From positions 62,001-126,000 of the forward strand of contig JAVBMR010000002.1 of assembly GCA_031552235.1 (NCBI GenBank): a stretch of DNA of 64,000 nt, given 5' to 3'. The DNA comes from WRDF01 sp031552235. GTDB lineage: Bacteria; Bacteroidota; Bacteroidia; Bacteroidales; Rikenellaceae. Below, one piece after another: positions 26,422-34,590 of this stretch. The notes below the pieces were generated by a model. It did no database searches. It worked only from the letters and a program-made list of their open reading frames with translations, and was not told where the DNA came from. The translations under genes and the position numbers were made by a program. The stretch's first letter is position 1; the number at the start of each line of letters is the position of its first letter.

Positions 26422-27732
26422 ATGGAAAAGAAAAAAAACAATTCAGGGACCTCCTACACTTTGAAGGGGCTGATGATAGCCGGATTGTCGCTCGCGCTGC
26501 TGATCCCGAGCCTTCTCGTGAGAGGCGTCGTCAATGAGCGCAAAGACACCCGCGACGAGGCCGTCAGCAAAATCGACAATAAATGGAGCCGCCCCCAGAC
26601 CCTTAGCGGGCCTGTGCTGGCGATACCTTTCGCCAAGCTCGTCAAGGAAGAGGACAATAAGAAATACACCCAGACCGAAACGCTCAACATAGCGCCGGAG
26701 AAGCTCGTGATCAACTGCAAACTGTTCCCCGAGGAGCGCTACTACAGCATCTACAAAACAATAGTGTATAAGAGCGTGGTTACGATCGAAGGGGAATTCG
26801 ACGCTTTCGATCCCTCGCTTCTTCCATCAGACGTCCTCTCGGCTTATAAACCCTACATCAAAATAGGGCTGTCCGACAGGCGGGGTATAGCCGGCGACCC
26901 GGTTTTCGAAATGAACGGACGCTCGTTCGAGATAGCCACAGGCCCGAGTTCGGATAACCTTATGGGCGAACTGCTGGTGGTCGACCTGAAAGATACGCCC
27001 ATCGACGGTAAGCTCGCGTTCAGTGTGTCGTTCGAGCTGAGGGGCAGCGGAAGTATCAACTTCCTCCCGATAGGGCAGACGACCGTAGTGAATGTCGACG
27101 GGCAGTGGCCCGATCCGGGCTTCATCGGCAACTACACGCCTGAGTTCACCCTGCCCGACGGAGGCTTCGCCGCCAAGTGGGAGATGTCGCGCTTCAACCG
27201 CAATATGCCGGACACATGGCTCGACAGCGACAGCATGTACTCGGAAAGCGAGAACAGCTTCGGGGTCAACCTGGTCGACATGGTCGACATATACCAGCAG
27301 AGCGAGCGGTCGGTAAAGTACGCGCTGATGTTCATCGTGCTGACGTTCGTGGTGTTCTTCTTCGTCGAAATATTTACACGCAAGAAGATTCACCCCATAC
27401 AGTATGTGCTGGTCGGCATCGCGCTGATACTGTTCTACAGCCTGCTCATATCGTTCGCCGAGATACTGGGCTTCGGGCTGGCATACCTCATCTCGTCTGT
27501 TGCCACGATAGGGCTGATAACCGCCTTTGCGGCGACCATCTTCAAGAACCGCAAGCCTACCGTGACGCTGGCTTTGGTACTCGCGGCGCTCTACGGCTTC
27601 CTTTATGTTATCCTTCAGCTTGAGGCCGCCGCGCTTCTCGCCGGCAGCATAGGGTTGTTCGTGATACTGGGCGTGATAATGTTCGTGTCGAACAGGATCA
27701 AGTGGTACGGCGACGCGGAAGCGGCGGAGTAA
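26422..27732 (+). CDS. creD: CreD-like inner-membrane protein
   Basis: A 436-aa member of the CreD (PF06123) family, close to the roughly 450 aa of the E. coli protein. One N-terminal transmembrane helix (about 17-37) is followed by a large periplasmic domain with the family motif WSRPQTLSGPVLAIPF (about 55-70) and ...YKSVVTIEGEFD. A C-terminal bundle of about six helices (about 295-425) ends at VSNRIKWYGD. In E. coli, creD is switched on by CreBC and linked to beta-lactam and colicin tolerance; the biochemical role is unknown. The start is ATG 26422, not the upstream TTG. Here it is paired with a winged-helix regulator rather than CreBC. Confidence 0.87.
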   Translation: MEKKKNNSGTSYTLKGLMIAGLSLALLIPSLLVRGVVNERKDTRDEAVSKIDNKWSRPQTLSGPVLAIPFAKLVKEEDNKKYTQTETLNIAPEKLVINCKLFPEERYYSIYKTIVYKSVVTIEGEFDAFDPSLLPSDVLSAYKPYIKIGLSDRRGIAGDPVFEMNGRSFEIATGPSSDNLMGELLVVDLKDTPIDGKLAFSVSFELRGSGSINFLPIGQTTVVNVDGQWPDPGFIGNYTPEFTLPDGGFAAKWEMSRFNRNMPDTWLDSDSMYSESENSFGVNLVDMVDIYQQSERSVKYALMFIVLTFVVFFFVEIFTRKKIHPIQYVLVGIALILFYSLLISFAEILGFGLAYLISSVATIGLITAFAATIFKNRKPTVTLALVLAALYGFLYVILQLEAAALLAGSIGLFVILGVIMFVSNRIKWYGDAEAAE

Positions 27733-27759
27733 TTCTTGCAGGCTATCCGCCTGTTTATA

Positions 27760-27799
27760 AAGGAAGGTTGCGGCACACGTGCCGCAACCTTCCTTGCTT
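27760..27799 (+). terminator. terminator after creD
   Basis: A near-perfect 16-17 bp inverted repeat (AAGGAAGGTTGCGGCA paired with its complement, ending at 27795) with a minimal loop, 27 bases after the creD stop. Confidence 0.85.
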
Positions 27800-27883
27800 C
27801 GGACGCACTCGTTCGGCGTTTGTATTATTGCGGCTGTAAATATCTATAAATTACTGCCGATGATGCAGTTTTGGATAAATTGC

Positions 27884-27891
27884 TATATTTG
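27884..27891 (+). promoter_or_regulatory. -7 element of the porin gene
   Basis: TATATTTG, 48 bases before the start at 27940. No properly spaced -33 box is seen. Confidence 0.5.
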
Positions 27892-27939
27892 CAGCTAAAT
27901 TTTTGGCCTGCCTTGCAGGTTCTGTCTAAAACTCCATTC

Positions 27940-29016
27940 ATGAAAAAACAGACTTTAAGAATATTGACTGTCTTGGGCTTAGTGTGTGCGGCCTCTTCTT
28001 TCGCCGCCGGGCAGGAGAGTAAGTTGGCTTTCGGGCTCGATTACGTGACAGAGGTGCAGGCTAACTTCGAAGGCGAAGCCAACTGGGCGAACCTTCTTGT
28101 CCTCGACGGGCGCTATACCCCTTGGCGTAACGGCGAATTCGCCCTGCAAACCATATCCTTCTACAAAATCCCCGAAAGGAGCATTGCCGAAACGTTGCAA
28201 TGCTACTCGAATATCGACGCCGACAACATGGCCCTCAATATATTCATGATGGGATATACGCACCATTTTAAGGACGTGAGCCTGTTCGCCGGTGTGAGAA
28301 GTGCCAACGAGGACTATTTCATACAGGATTACACGGCGTTGTTCGCGAACAGTTCGTGCGGCATATATCCGACCATCGCCGATAATATGCCTGCCGCGAA
28401 CTACCCGGTTTCCGCCATGGGGCTGCACGCCGAGTTCCGCCTGTCCGAAAGCTGGACGATCAAGAACAGCCTCTACAACGGCGTTGCCGGCAAACTCTAC
28501 GGCGACGAACCGTCGATATTCAACATAAGGCCCGCGCATGACGGCATCTTCGATATCGGGGAAATTTCGTACACCAAGGCTTCGGGCAAGTATGGCTTCT
28601 ATAGCCTCGGGGCGGCATACCACAGCCCATACGACGACTACTCAGGAGGAGAAAAAGTCAGGACAGCCTCGAATTACGCGGTTTGGGGCAGTGTCGAACA
28701 GTCTGTCGCCCAGTGGGGAAACAGGGAATTCGGGATATTGCTGCAAGGTTCGTTCGCCCCGCGCGAACGCAACGAGTGCCGGAATTATTACGGCGGCGGC
28801 GTCCTGTTCAAGGGCCTTATGTGTCCAAAAAAACAGGATATGTTCGGGGTATTGGTTAACAGGGCCGACTTCCGGGAGGCTGTCGAAACGTCTGTCGAAG
28901 TGTCGTGGCAATGCGAGATCCTCCCGCATGTCAGCCTCCAGCCGGCCTTCCACTATTTTATCACAGGGGACGAAAAGTCCACGATCGGGTTGCTGAGACT
29001 GAATTTTTCGCTTTAG
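27940..29016 (+). CDS. carbohydrate-selective porin (OprB-like)
   Basis: A 358-aa outer-membrane beta-barrel with a signal peptide (MKKQTLRILTVLGLVCAASS, cleavage near FAAGQ). It is rich in short amphipathic strands with aromatic ends and ends in LRLNFSL. The stretches FALQTISFYKIP, NALNIFMMGYTHHF and GKYGFYSLGAAYHSPYDDY fit OprB-type sugar porins as found in Bacteroidota. The start is ATG 27940, the only one giving a signal peptide; the frame is open from 27871. It has its own -7 box and a terminator, so it is probably a single-gene unit. It would let small sugars cross the outer membrane; the substrate is not known. Confidence 0.75.
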   Translation: MKKQTLRILTVLGLVCAASSFAAGQESKLAFGLDYVTEVQANFEGEANWANLLVLDGRYTPWRNGEFALQTISFYKIPERSIAETLQCYSNIDADNMALNIFMMGYTHHFKDVSLFAGVRSANEDYFIQDYTALFANSSCGIYPTIADNMPAANYPVSAMGLHAEFRLSESWTIKNSLYNGVAGKLYGDEPSIFNIRPAHDGIFDIGEISYTKASGKYGFYSLGAAYHSPYDDYSGGEKVRTASNYAVWGSVEQSVAQWGNREFGILLQGSFAPRERNECRNYYGGGVLFKGLMCPKKQDMFGVLVNRADFREAVETSVEVSWQCEILPHVSLQPAFHYFITGDEKSTIGLLRLNFSL

Positions 29017-29080
29017 AGGCCGTCGATTTGGGTTCAACGTGGTTTCCACGGTATTTAAGCGGTTGCGCATTGGGCTGAAA

Positions 29081-29120
29081 ACAAAAACAGGTTGCGAAAT
29101 TTTCGCAACCTGTTTTTGTG
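29081..29120 (+). terminator. terminator after the porin gene
   Basis: A long stem (29081-29099 paired with the following 19 bases) containing CAGGTTGCG/CGCAACCTG flanked by A5/T5. Confidence 0.85.
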
Positions 29121-29129
29121 AGTGTCAAT

Positions 29130-29179
29130 ATTGTGGTTTATTTTCATACATTTACAAATATATGAAAATAAACCACAAT
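29130..29179. promoter_or_regulatory. 19-bp perfect inverted repeat abutting a start codon
   Basis: Arms 29130-29148 and 29161-29179 are exact reverse complements separated by 12 bases; the right arm ends one base before the ATG at 29181. It is AT-rich, so it could be an operator or an mRNA hairpin that hides the translation start. A TACATTTA (-7-like) lies at the edge of the left arm. Confidence 0.7.
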
Positions 29180-29180
29180 T

Positions 29181-29963
29181 ATGAAAACGAGGCATTTGGG
29201 TTTACTCACAGCATTTTGTTTGCTCACCAGTGCAAGTATGTATGCACAAAAGGTAGCCCTCTTATATTACAATACGTTTGACGAGGGAGATCTGAAAGGA
29301 TCGTATCGGGAGTGCCATGACAAGGGATGCAATGATTGCGAAACAGAGAAGATAGTAATCAAATACGACCCCGACAAGGCAGGAAAAGCCTTGTATCACA
29401 CATTATGGAATTGCGATGAACGTGCCGAACTAACGGTTAGTCATAAGGGAAGGGCTAAAATCGGTGATACCCGTTGGTACAGGGTAAGTTATTATTGGCC
29501 GACTAACCGCGGAGTCGGTGCCATAATAGCGCAATTCCCCACCTATCCGACCCAACGCATATTCCGGCAGGCTTGCGGGGGAGTCGGCACTCATATCAAA
29601 TTGTACGGCGACGGTTCGGTTTCTTTCGAATTTCAGCGTCCCACAGAGGAAAAGGATATCGCCTGTACCAAATATGTGCTGGGGGAAATGACTACCGGCA
29701 CATGGCATACCGTGGTCATTCATGTGAAATGGACCCAGGAATCGGACGGATTTCTTGAAGTATGGTGGGACGGTATGAAAAAAATCGACCTTAAAAACCA
29801 GGCGACATTCTGGAGGGATGAAGATAAAGGTCCTTATTTCAAAGTCGGGGCCTATAAGGGCGATCCGTGGAAAGGGGCTGAACCGTTTGAGATATATACT
29901 GATGACGTATATGTTTTCGGGGAGAATGCCACTTACATGGATGTAATGACTTTCCAACCTTAA
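29181..29963 (+). CDS. heparin-lyase-like polysaccharide lyase (PF14099 type)
   Basis: A secreted 260-aa protein with a signal peptide (cleavage near SMYAQ). The rest matches the jelly-roll polysaccharide lyase layout shared by heparin lyase I (PL13) and glucuronan lyase (PL20): CDERAELTVSH near residue 75, TRWYRVSYYWPTN (about 95), GTWHTVVIHVKWTQESDGFLEVWWDG (about 173-198), and GPYFKVGAYKGDPW with EIYTDDVYVFG (about 215-245). Such enzymes cleave uronic-acid polysaccharides by beta-elimination; the substrate is not determined. Base composition looks more AT-rich than the neighbouring core genes, suggesting transfer. It stands alone behind a large inverted repeat. Confidence 0.75.
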   Translation: MKTRHLGLLTAFCLLTSASMYAQKVALLYYNTFDEGDLKGSYRECHDKGCNDCETEKIVIKYDPDKAGKALYHTLWNCDERAELTVSHKGRAKIGDTRWYRVSYYWPTNRGVGAIIAQFPTYPTQRIFRQACGGVGTHIKLYGDGSVSFEFQRPTEEKDIACTKYVLGEMTTGTWHTVVIHVKWTQESDGFLEVWWDGMKKIDLKNQATFWRDEDKGPYFKVGAYKGDPWKGAEPFEIYTDDVYVFGENATYMDVMTFQP

Positions 29964-29996
29964 CTGTTTGTGCTTGACTGTAGATTGAATGCAACA

Positions 29997-30025
29997 AAAA
30001 AGGCTGAGAGTAATCTCAGCCTTTT
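29997..30025 (+). terminator. terminator after the polysaccharide lyase gene
   Basis: Stem GGCTGAGA/TCTCAGCC (30002-30009 with 30014-30021) flanked by A-run and T4, 33 bases after the stop codon and just before the convergent tRNA gene. Confidence 0.85.
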
Positions 30026-30032
30026 CATTTCG

Positions 30033-30106
30033 TAGCGGGACGGGGACTTGAACCCCGGACCTCATGATTATGAATCATGCGCTCTAACCAGCTGAGCTAT
30101 CCCGCC
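30033..30106 (-). tRNA. tRNA-Met (CAT anticodon)
   Basis: A 74-nt cloverleaf on the minus strand: acceptor GGCGGGA pairing with TCCCGCT (one G-U), D-arm TAGCTCAGCTGGTTAGAGC, anticodon stem CATGA/TCATG with loop TTCATAA, T-arm CCGGGGTTCAAGTCCCCG, discriminator A, and no encoded CCA. The TT before CAT fits elongator Met; a tRNA-Ile read through lysidine at CAT cannot be excluded by eye. Confidence 0.92.
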
Positions 30107-30200
30107 ATTGTGCGATGAACGCGCCTTGGATATACCAACGGTATTTTCTTCAAGGCAGGACAAAAGTAGTAAATATTTTAATCCCGCCAAAAAAATATTT

Positions 30201-30611
30201 TTATTTCTGCGAATCTTTTTTCAGCAGGTCGCGGATCTCCGCAAGCAGTTTCTGGTCTTCGGTCGGGGCGGGGGGAGCCGCGGGTGCCGCCGGTTTTTTC
30301 TCCGTGAGGCGGTTCATAGCTTTTACAAGAATGAATACGGCCATGGCCACGATCAGGAATGTAATGACCATATTGATGAATATGCCGTAATTGATATTTA
30401 CAGCCGGAGTCGTGTCCGTTGCCGCTTTGATGGTCACGGCCAGGCTCGAAAAATCCACATTACCCAAAAGGAGCCCTATCGGAGGCATAATAATGTCGTT
30501 GACCAGTGAGTTGACGATAGGTGTGAATGCGCCCCCTATAATGATACCGACCGCCATGTCCATGACGTTGCCGCGCATCGCGAATTTTTTGAACTCTGAA
30601 AAGAAACCCAT
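30201..30611 (-). CDS. mscL: large-conductance mechanosensitive channel MscL
   Basis: A 136-aa inner-membrane channel that opens under membrane tension to release solutes on hypo-osmotic shock. Recognisable are the N-terminal amphipathic helix FFSEFKKFAMRGN, the pore helix VMDMAVGIIIGGAFTPIVNSLVNDIIMPPIG (about 15-47), a periplasmic loop, the second membrane helix INMVITFLIVAMAVFILV (about 78-96) and the C-terminal coil helix EDQKLLAEIRDLL after a Pro/Ala-rich linker. I use ATG 30611 (MGFFSEFKK), the family start; the frame is open to 30638. A two-part promoter lies upstream (30650-30680). Confidence 0.97.
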   Translation of the reverse strand: MGFFSEFKKFAMRGNVMDMAVGIIIGGAFTPIVNSLVNDIIMPPIGLLLGNVDFSSLAVTIKAATDTTPAVNINYGIFINMVITFLIVAMAVFILVKAMNRLTEKKPAAPAAPPAPTEDQKLLAEIRDLLKKDSQK

Positions 30612-30649
30612 AATATTTGATTTTAGATTGTTAATCATACGATGTGTAA

Positions 30650-30680
30650 CAAATTTATGCAGAATGCACTGGTCGGCAAA
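30650..30680 (-). promoter_or_regulatory. mscL promoter
   Basis: Read on the minus strand: -33 TTTG (30677-30680), 19-base spacer, -7 TAAATTTG (30650-30657). Full consensus match, about 40 bases before the mscL start. Confidence 0.75.
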
Positions 30681-30690
30681 GGTGCCGGCC

Positions 30691-31194
30691 TTATTCCGCC
30701 ACCCAGGCGTTCACGATCTCCACGACGTATGTGGTGTGGAAATCACCTGCCGGGTATGCTTTTTCGATTATCGTTTTGTCGATGAACGCGTCCGCTTCCA
30801 TCTCCTGCCGGTATAACTTGCGGCACTCCAGTACGATGGAGGCTTCGCGGAAAGCGATGCCGCTTGTTTCTGTTTCATATGGGGTGAGGCCAGTTTCGGC
30901 TATTTTGTCGGTAGTGCGTCCGGAGTGCGAGCCGCAGAAGCCGAGGGCTTTGCGGTATTTTTCGGGGAAGAACGACAGGGTCAGCACATCGTTCTTTTCG
31001 ACGAATTCGCGCGTGTACCTTTGCGGGCGGATAAACACGAACGCGACTGGCTTGAACCATAACTCGCCCAAAGCACCCCAGCTTGCGGTCATGGTGTTGA
31101 AACTGTCGATGTCGCCGGCCGTTACCAGCATCCATTCTTCGCCGATCAGCCTGATGGCGTTGGGTTTAAGTTCTTTAGGGTCGATCTTTTTCAT
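30691..31194 (-). CDS. flavin reductase-like FMN-binding protein
   Basis: A 167-aa cytoplasmic protein of the flavin-reductase-like split-barrel family (PF01613). The family segments are seen in order: EEWMLVTAGDIDSFNTMTASWGALGELWFKPVAFVFIRPQRYT (flavin-binding strand and loop, about 19-62), VLTLSFFPEKYRKALGFCGSHSGRTTDK (about 70-97) and IVLECRKLYRQEM (about 120). It probably uses NAD(P)H to reduce or carry a flavin; the partner is unknown. I use ATG 31194 (MKKIDPKELKP) rather than the upstream in-frame start at 31233. It lies upstream of mscL on the same strand, but mscL has its own promoter. Confidence 0.85.
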   Translation of the reverse strand: MKKIDPKELKPNAIRLIGEEWMLVTAGDIDSFNTMTASWGALGELWFKPVAFVFIRPQRYTREFVEKNDVLTLSFFPEKYRKALGFCGSHSGRTTDKIAETGLTPYETETSGIAFREASIVLECRKLYRQEMEADAFIDKTIIEKAYPAGDFHTTYVVEIVNAWVAE

Positions 31195-31373
31195 GTTTCC
31201 TTCTTTAGTCTCTTTTGGTAAATTCCCTTCCACCTGCGGTGTGTTACATTTCCGGCGGCCGGGAGGACGCCAGAGGCTTCGGGCTGCCGGAAATGGCGAT
31301 TGCCGAAAGCAATAATATCTTTTACAATATCCCCTAACTTGTTGCGGAACTGCTTAGTCGAGGTAGCAAAAAA

Positions 31374-31397
31374 TGGCGATCATATTACTAATCGCCA
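31374..31397 (-). terminator. gyrB terminator
   Basis: On the minus strand, TGGCGAT...ATCGCCA (7-bp stem, 10-base loop) followed by six T, 60 bases after the gyrB stop. The rest of the gap 31195-31456 holds small GC hairpins and no gene. Confidence 0.75.
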
Positions 31398-31456
31398 CTT
31401 TCGTTTATACCGCTTCCCGGTCTGTGTTTCCGGGCATAAACCGGCTTGTGCCGGCC

Positions 31457-33409
31457 TTATGCGTCGATATTGGCGTATGTAGCGTGTTTCTCGATGAACT
31501 CGCGGCGGGGCGGAACGTCGTCGCCCATGAGCATCGAGAATATGCGGTCGGCTTCGGCCGCGCTCTCGATGGTCACCTGGCGCAGGATCCTGTTGTTTGG
31601 GTCCATGGTGGTTTCCCAGAGCTGTTCGGCGTTCATTTCTCCAAGACCTTTGTAGCGTTGCACCGAAACACCCTTGCCGCCAAGTTCGTTGATGGCCGCT
31701 TCGCGCTGGTCTTCCGTCCAGCAGTATTTCTCGTTCTTGCCTTTCTTAACGAGGTAGAGCGGCGGAGTTGCGATATATATATGCCCGTTCTCGATCAGCG
31801 TTTTCATCTCGCGGACGAAGAACGTCAGCATGAGCGTTGCGATGTGACTGCCGTCGACGTCGGCATCGGTCATGATGATGGCCTTGCCATAGCGCAGTTT
31901 GGCGATGTTGAGCGCCTTGCTGTCCTCCTCAGTGCCCTTCGACACGCCGAGCGCGAGGAACATGTTCTTGATTTCCTCGTTTTCCCACATTTTGTGTTCC
32001 TGCGCCTTCTCAACGTTGAGGATCTTACCCCTCAGCGGCATGATGGCCTGGAACTCACGGTCGCGGCCCTGCTTGGCCGTACCGCCTGCGGAGTCCCCTT
32101 CGACGAAAAATATCTCGGCGATGTCGCGGTCACGCGTGGAGCAGTCGGCCAGTTTGCCCGGAAGCCCCGAGCCAGAAAGAACCGTCTTGCGCTGCACAGC
32201 CTCGCGGGCCTTGCGCGCCGCGTGGCGCGCCGTGGCAGCGAGGATAACTTTTTCTACGATCTGACGGGCATCCTTGGGATGCTCTTCGAGGTAGTTCGAG
32301 AGCGCCTGGGTTATTGCCTGATCCACCGCTCCGGCCACCTCGCTGTTGCCGAGCTTGGTTTTGGTCTGGCCTTCGAACTGCGGCTCGGCCACTTTCACCG
32401 ATACGATGGCCGTGAGCCCTTCGCGGAAGTCCTCGCCGCTGATCTCGAATTTGAGTTTGGTGAGCATGCCCGATTCGTCAGCGTATTTTTTCAGCGTGCG
32501 GGTAAGCGCGCGCCTGAAACCTGTCAGGTGCGTACCGCCCTCGATCGTGTTGATGTTATTCACATACGAGTGTACGTTCTCGCTGTAGCTCGTGTTGTAC
32601 TGGATGGCGGCCTCGACCGGGATGCCCTCCTTCTCGGTGTCGAGGTAGATGGCGTCTTCGATGAGCGGTTCGCGCGTGGCGTCGAGGAATTTGATGAACT
32701 CCTTGAGCCCTTCGACCGAGTAATACTCGTCGCGGAGGTATGAACCGTCCTCGTTCTTAACCCTTTTGTCGGTTATGTTGAGGCGCACGCCCTTGTTCAG
32801 GAACGCGAGTTCGCGAAGGCGTGCCGACAGGATCTCGTACTTGTATTCGGTAGTGGTGAATATCTCGCTGTCGGGCTTGAACGTTATGGTAGTACCCTTG
32901 CCGCTGGATTCGCCGATGACCTTGAGATCGCCCTGGGGGATGCCGCGGCTGAACGATTGCTGGTACACTTTACCCTCCTTGCGGACTTCGGCCACCAGCA
33001 GGGTCGAGAGCGCGTTCACGCAGGATACGCCCACGCCGTGCAGACCGCCCGACACCTTGTACGAATCCTTGTTGAACTTACCGCCGGCATGCAGCACCGT
33101 AAGCACCACTTCGAGGGCCGATTTGCCTTCTTTCTCGTGGTAGTCCACCGGGATGCCGCGGCCGTCGTCCTCGACCGAGATCGAGCCGTCCTCGTTGATA
33201 GTCACTTCGATGTTGGAGCAGTGTCCGGCGAGCGCCTCGTCGATCGAGTTGTCCACAACCTCGTAAACAAGGTGGTGGAGTCCCCTTTCGCCGATGTCGC
33301 CGATGTACATCGCCGGCCTTTTGCGTACCGCTTCGAGGCCTTCGAGCACCTGGATGCTCGACGCCGAATATTCTTCCTGTGTGTTTTTGTTAAGCTGTTC
33401 GTTGCTCAT
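31457..33409 (-). CDS. gyrB: DNA gyrase subunit B
   Basis: The ATPase/TOPRIM subunit of gyrase, 650 aa, the usual length for the short form without the E. coli insertion. GHKL ATPase: YEVVDNSIDEALAGH (about 49-63), VEDDGRGIPVDYHEKEGKSALEVVLTVLHAGGKF (about 80-112), SGGLHGVGVSCVNALS. Transducer domain in the middle. TOPRIM: FVEGDSAGGTAKQGRDREFQAIMPLRGKILNVEKA (about 433) and MTDADVDGSHI (about 515). The C-terminal tail is PLYLVKKGKNEKYCWTEDQ...RYKGLGEMNAEQLWETTM. GyrB rather than ParE by overall resemblance. It introduces negative supercoils with GyrA, which is not in the window. Confidence 0.97.
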   Translation of the reverse strand: MSNEQLNKNTQEEYSASSIQVLEGLEAVRKRPAMYIGDIGERGLHHLVYEVVDNSIDEALAGHCSNIEVTINEDGSISVEDDGRGIPVDYHEKEGKSALEVVLTVLHAGGKFNKDSYKVSGGLHGVGVSCVNALSTLLVAEVRKEGKVYQQSFSRGIPQGDLKVIGESSGKGTTITFKPDSEIFTTTEYKYEILSARLRELAFLNKGVRLNITDKRVKNEDGSYLRDEYYSVEGLKEFIKFLDATREPLIEDAIYLDTEKEGIPVEAAIQYNTSYSENVHSYVNNINTIEGGTHLTGFRRALTRTLKKYADESGMLTKLKFEISGEDFREGLTAIVSVKVAEPQFEGQTKTKLGNSEVAGAVDQAITQALSNYLEEHPKDARQIVEKVILAATARHAARKAREAVQRKTVLSGSGLPGKLADCSTRDRDIAEIFFVEGDSAGGTAKQGRDREFQAIMPLRGKILNVEKAQEHKMWENEEIKNMFLALGVSKGTEEDSKALNIAKLRYGKAIIMTDADVDGSHIATLMLTFFVREMKTLIENGHIYIATPPLYLVKKGKNEKYCWTEDQREAAINELGGKGVSVQRYKGLGEMNAEQLWETTMDPNNRILRQVTIESAAEADRIFSMLMGDDVPPRREFIEKHATYANIDA

Positions 33410-33473
33410 TACTTAATATCTCTGATTTATGTTTTTCTTGGTTTGGGTCTGGCGGATGTTGCTCCGCAGGGTG

Positions 33474-34217
33474 TTATATCCCGAGCATCGACTTTATGTC
33501 GACCTCTTCCACGCGCCCCTGCATGAAACTCAGCGTGCGCGAGGGGTAATCCTCGATGACGCCCAGGTTGTGCGTTGACATTATCACCGAGCATCCTGTG
33601 GCGGCGATCTCCGTGAAAAGGGTCATTATGCCGTCTGCCGCAGCCGGGTCGAGGTTGCCCGTAGGCTCGTCGGCGAGGATCAGCTCCGGGCTGTTTATCA
33701 TCGCGCGGGCAATGGCCAGGCGCTGCTGCTCTCCTCCCGAAAGCTGGAACGGCATTTTGTACTCCTTGTTCAGCAGTCCGACCATCATCACCACCTCTTC
33801 GATTCGTCGGCGGATGTCGGTCTCGTTCTTCCATCCGGTGGCCTTCATCACATAGTGCAGGTTCGCGAATACCGTGCGGTCGGTGAGCAGGTTGTAGTCC
33901 TGGAACACCACGCCGAGCCGGCGCCTCAGGTACGGTACGTCCTTTTGTTTCAGCGTGCGCAGGTCGTACCCGGCGACGTATCCATGGCCTTCGAGCAGCG
34001 GCACTTCGCCGTAGAGTGTCTTCAGGAACGTGCTTTTGCCCGAACCGACCTTGCCGATCAGGTAGACGAATTCTCCGCGCCCTATTTCGACGTTCACGTC
34101 CGAAAGCACCAGTTCGCATCCAGCCAGGGAGTTCTTTCCGCCCGGCGGCTTGTCCCTGCCCGGCGGCATGTGGTATATCGAGGCGTGCTTCAGTTCAATT
34201 ACGTTTCCTGTATTCAT
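33474..34217 (-). CDS. ftsE: FtsE-like ABC transporter ATP-binding protein
   Basis: A 247-aa ABC ATPase with all motifs: Walker A IGKVGSGKST (about 53-62), Q-loop VFQDYNLL, signature LSGGEQQRLAIARAM (about 158-172), Walker B ELILADEPTGNLD (about 177-189) and switch His in STHN. The GEFVYLIGKVGSGKSTFLKTLYGEV wording is the usual FtsE form in Bacteroidota; with FtsX it controls peptidoglycan hydrolases at the septum. ftsX is not adjacent. A 25-residue Pro/Gly-rich stretch (MPPGRDKPPGGKNS) near the N terminus is unusual and looks like an insertion between the first strand and the core. A minus-strand TATCTTTG box lies at 34254-34261. Confidence 0.85.
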   Translation of the reverse strand: MNTGNVIELKHASIYHMPPGRDKPPGGKNSLAGCELVLSDVNVEIGRGEFVYLIGKVGSGKSTFLKTLYGEVPLLEGHGYVAGYDLRTLKQKDVPYLRRRLGVVFQDYNLLTDRTVFANLHYVMKATGWKNETDIRRRIEEVVMMVGLLNKEYKMPFQLSGGEQQRLAIARAMINSPELILADEPTGNLDPAAADGIMTLFTEIAATGCSVIMSTHNLGVIEDYPSRTLSFMQGRVEEVDIKSMLGI

Positions 34218-34253
34218 GTTTTACGCTGCGTCGTTAAAACGGTTTCTAACTTA

Positions 34254-34261
34254 CAAAGATA
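34254..34261 (-). promoter_or_regulatory. -7 element of the ftsE-like gene
   Basis: TATCTTTG on the minus strand, 37 bases before the start codon at 34217. The -33 region is weak. Confidence 0.5.
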
Positions 34262-34308
34262 ACATTTCTTTTCATTTTTCCGCCACATTTTTTGTGCGGT
34301 AAATATGC

Positions 34309-34316
34309 TATTTTTG
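34309..34316 (+). promoter_or_regulatory. -7 element of the DUF2007-UDG pair
   Basis: TATTTTTG, 20 bases before the start at 34336. A TTTG lies at 34291-34294, but the 14-base spacing is too short for a standard -33. Confidence 0.45.
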
Positions 34317-34335
34317 TATAAAAAACACTGGGGCT

Positions 34336-34590
34336 ATGAAGGCGGTGAAGGATTCCGGTAATGAATTTCAAGCGATGTTGGCCGCCGGCATGCTTGAGGA
34401 GGATGGTTTGCACGCGGTGGTTTTCAATAAGGCCTCCAACCGGGAGCTGTCGGTCGTCGTGACGCGCCCCGGCGCAAGGCCATATATTATGGTGCCGGAC
34501 GGGGAGTATGAGCGCGCGGTAGAGCTGCTTGCCCGGGATGAAGACCCGAACGGACGATTTTTAGAATGCGAAGATTATGACGCAAGTTGA
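34336..34590 (+). CDS. DUF2007-type putative signal-transducing protein
   Basis: A small 84-aa cytoplasmic protein resembling DUF2007 (PF09413, related to PII-like folds): FQAMLAAGMLEEDGLHAVVFNKASNRELSVVV, then YIMVPDGEYERAVELLARDE and an acidic tail. No biochemical role is established for the family. It overlaps the next gene, the UDG-like protein, by 14 bases, so the two are co-translated. No membrane segments. Confidence 0.75.
   Translation: MKAVKDSGNEFQAMLAAGMLEEDGLHAVVFNKASNRELSVVVTRPGARPYIMVPDGEYERAVELLARDEDPNGRFLECEDYDAS

Noticed and set aside
30033..30106. tRNA-Ile (CAT, lysidine-modified) instead of tRNA-Met
   Set aside because: Anticodon loop TTCATAA and overall stems fit elongator Met better, but this remains a by-eye judgement.
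31373..32743. 456-codon plus-strand open frame opposite gyrB
   Set aside because: Shadow of gyrB with no recognisable motifs.
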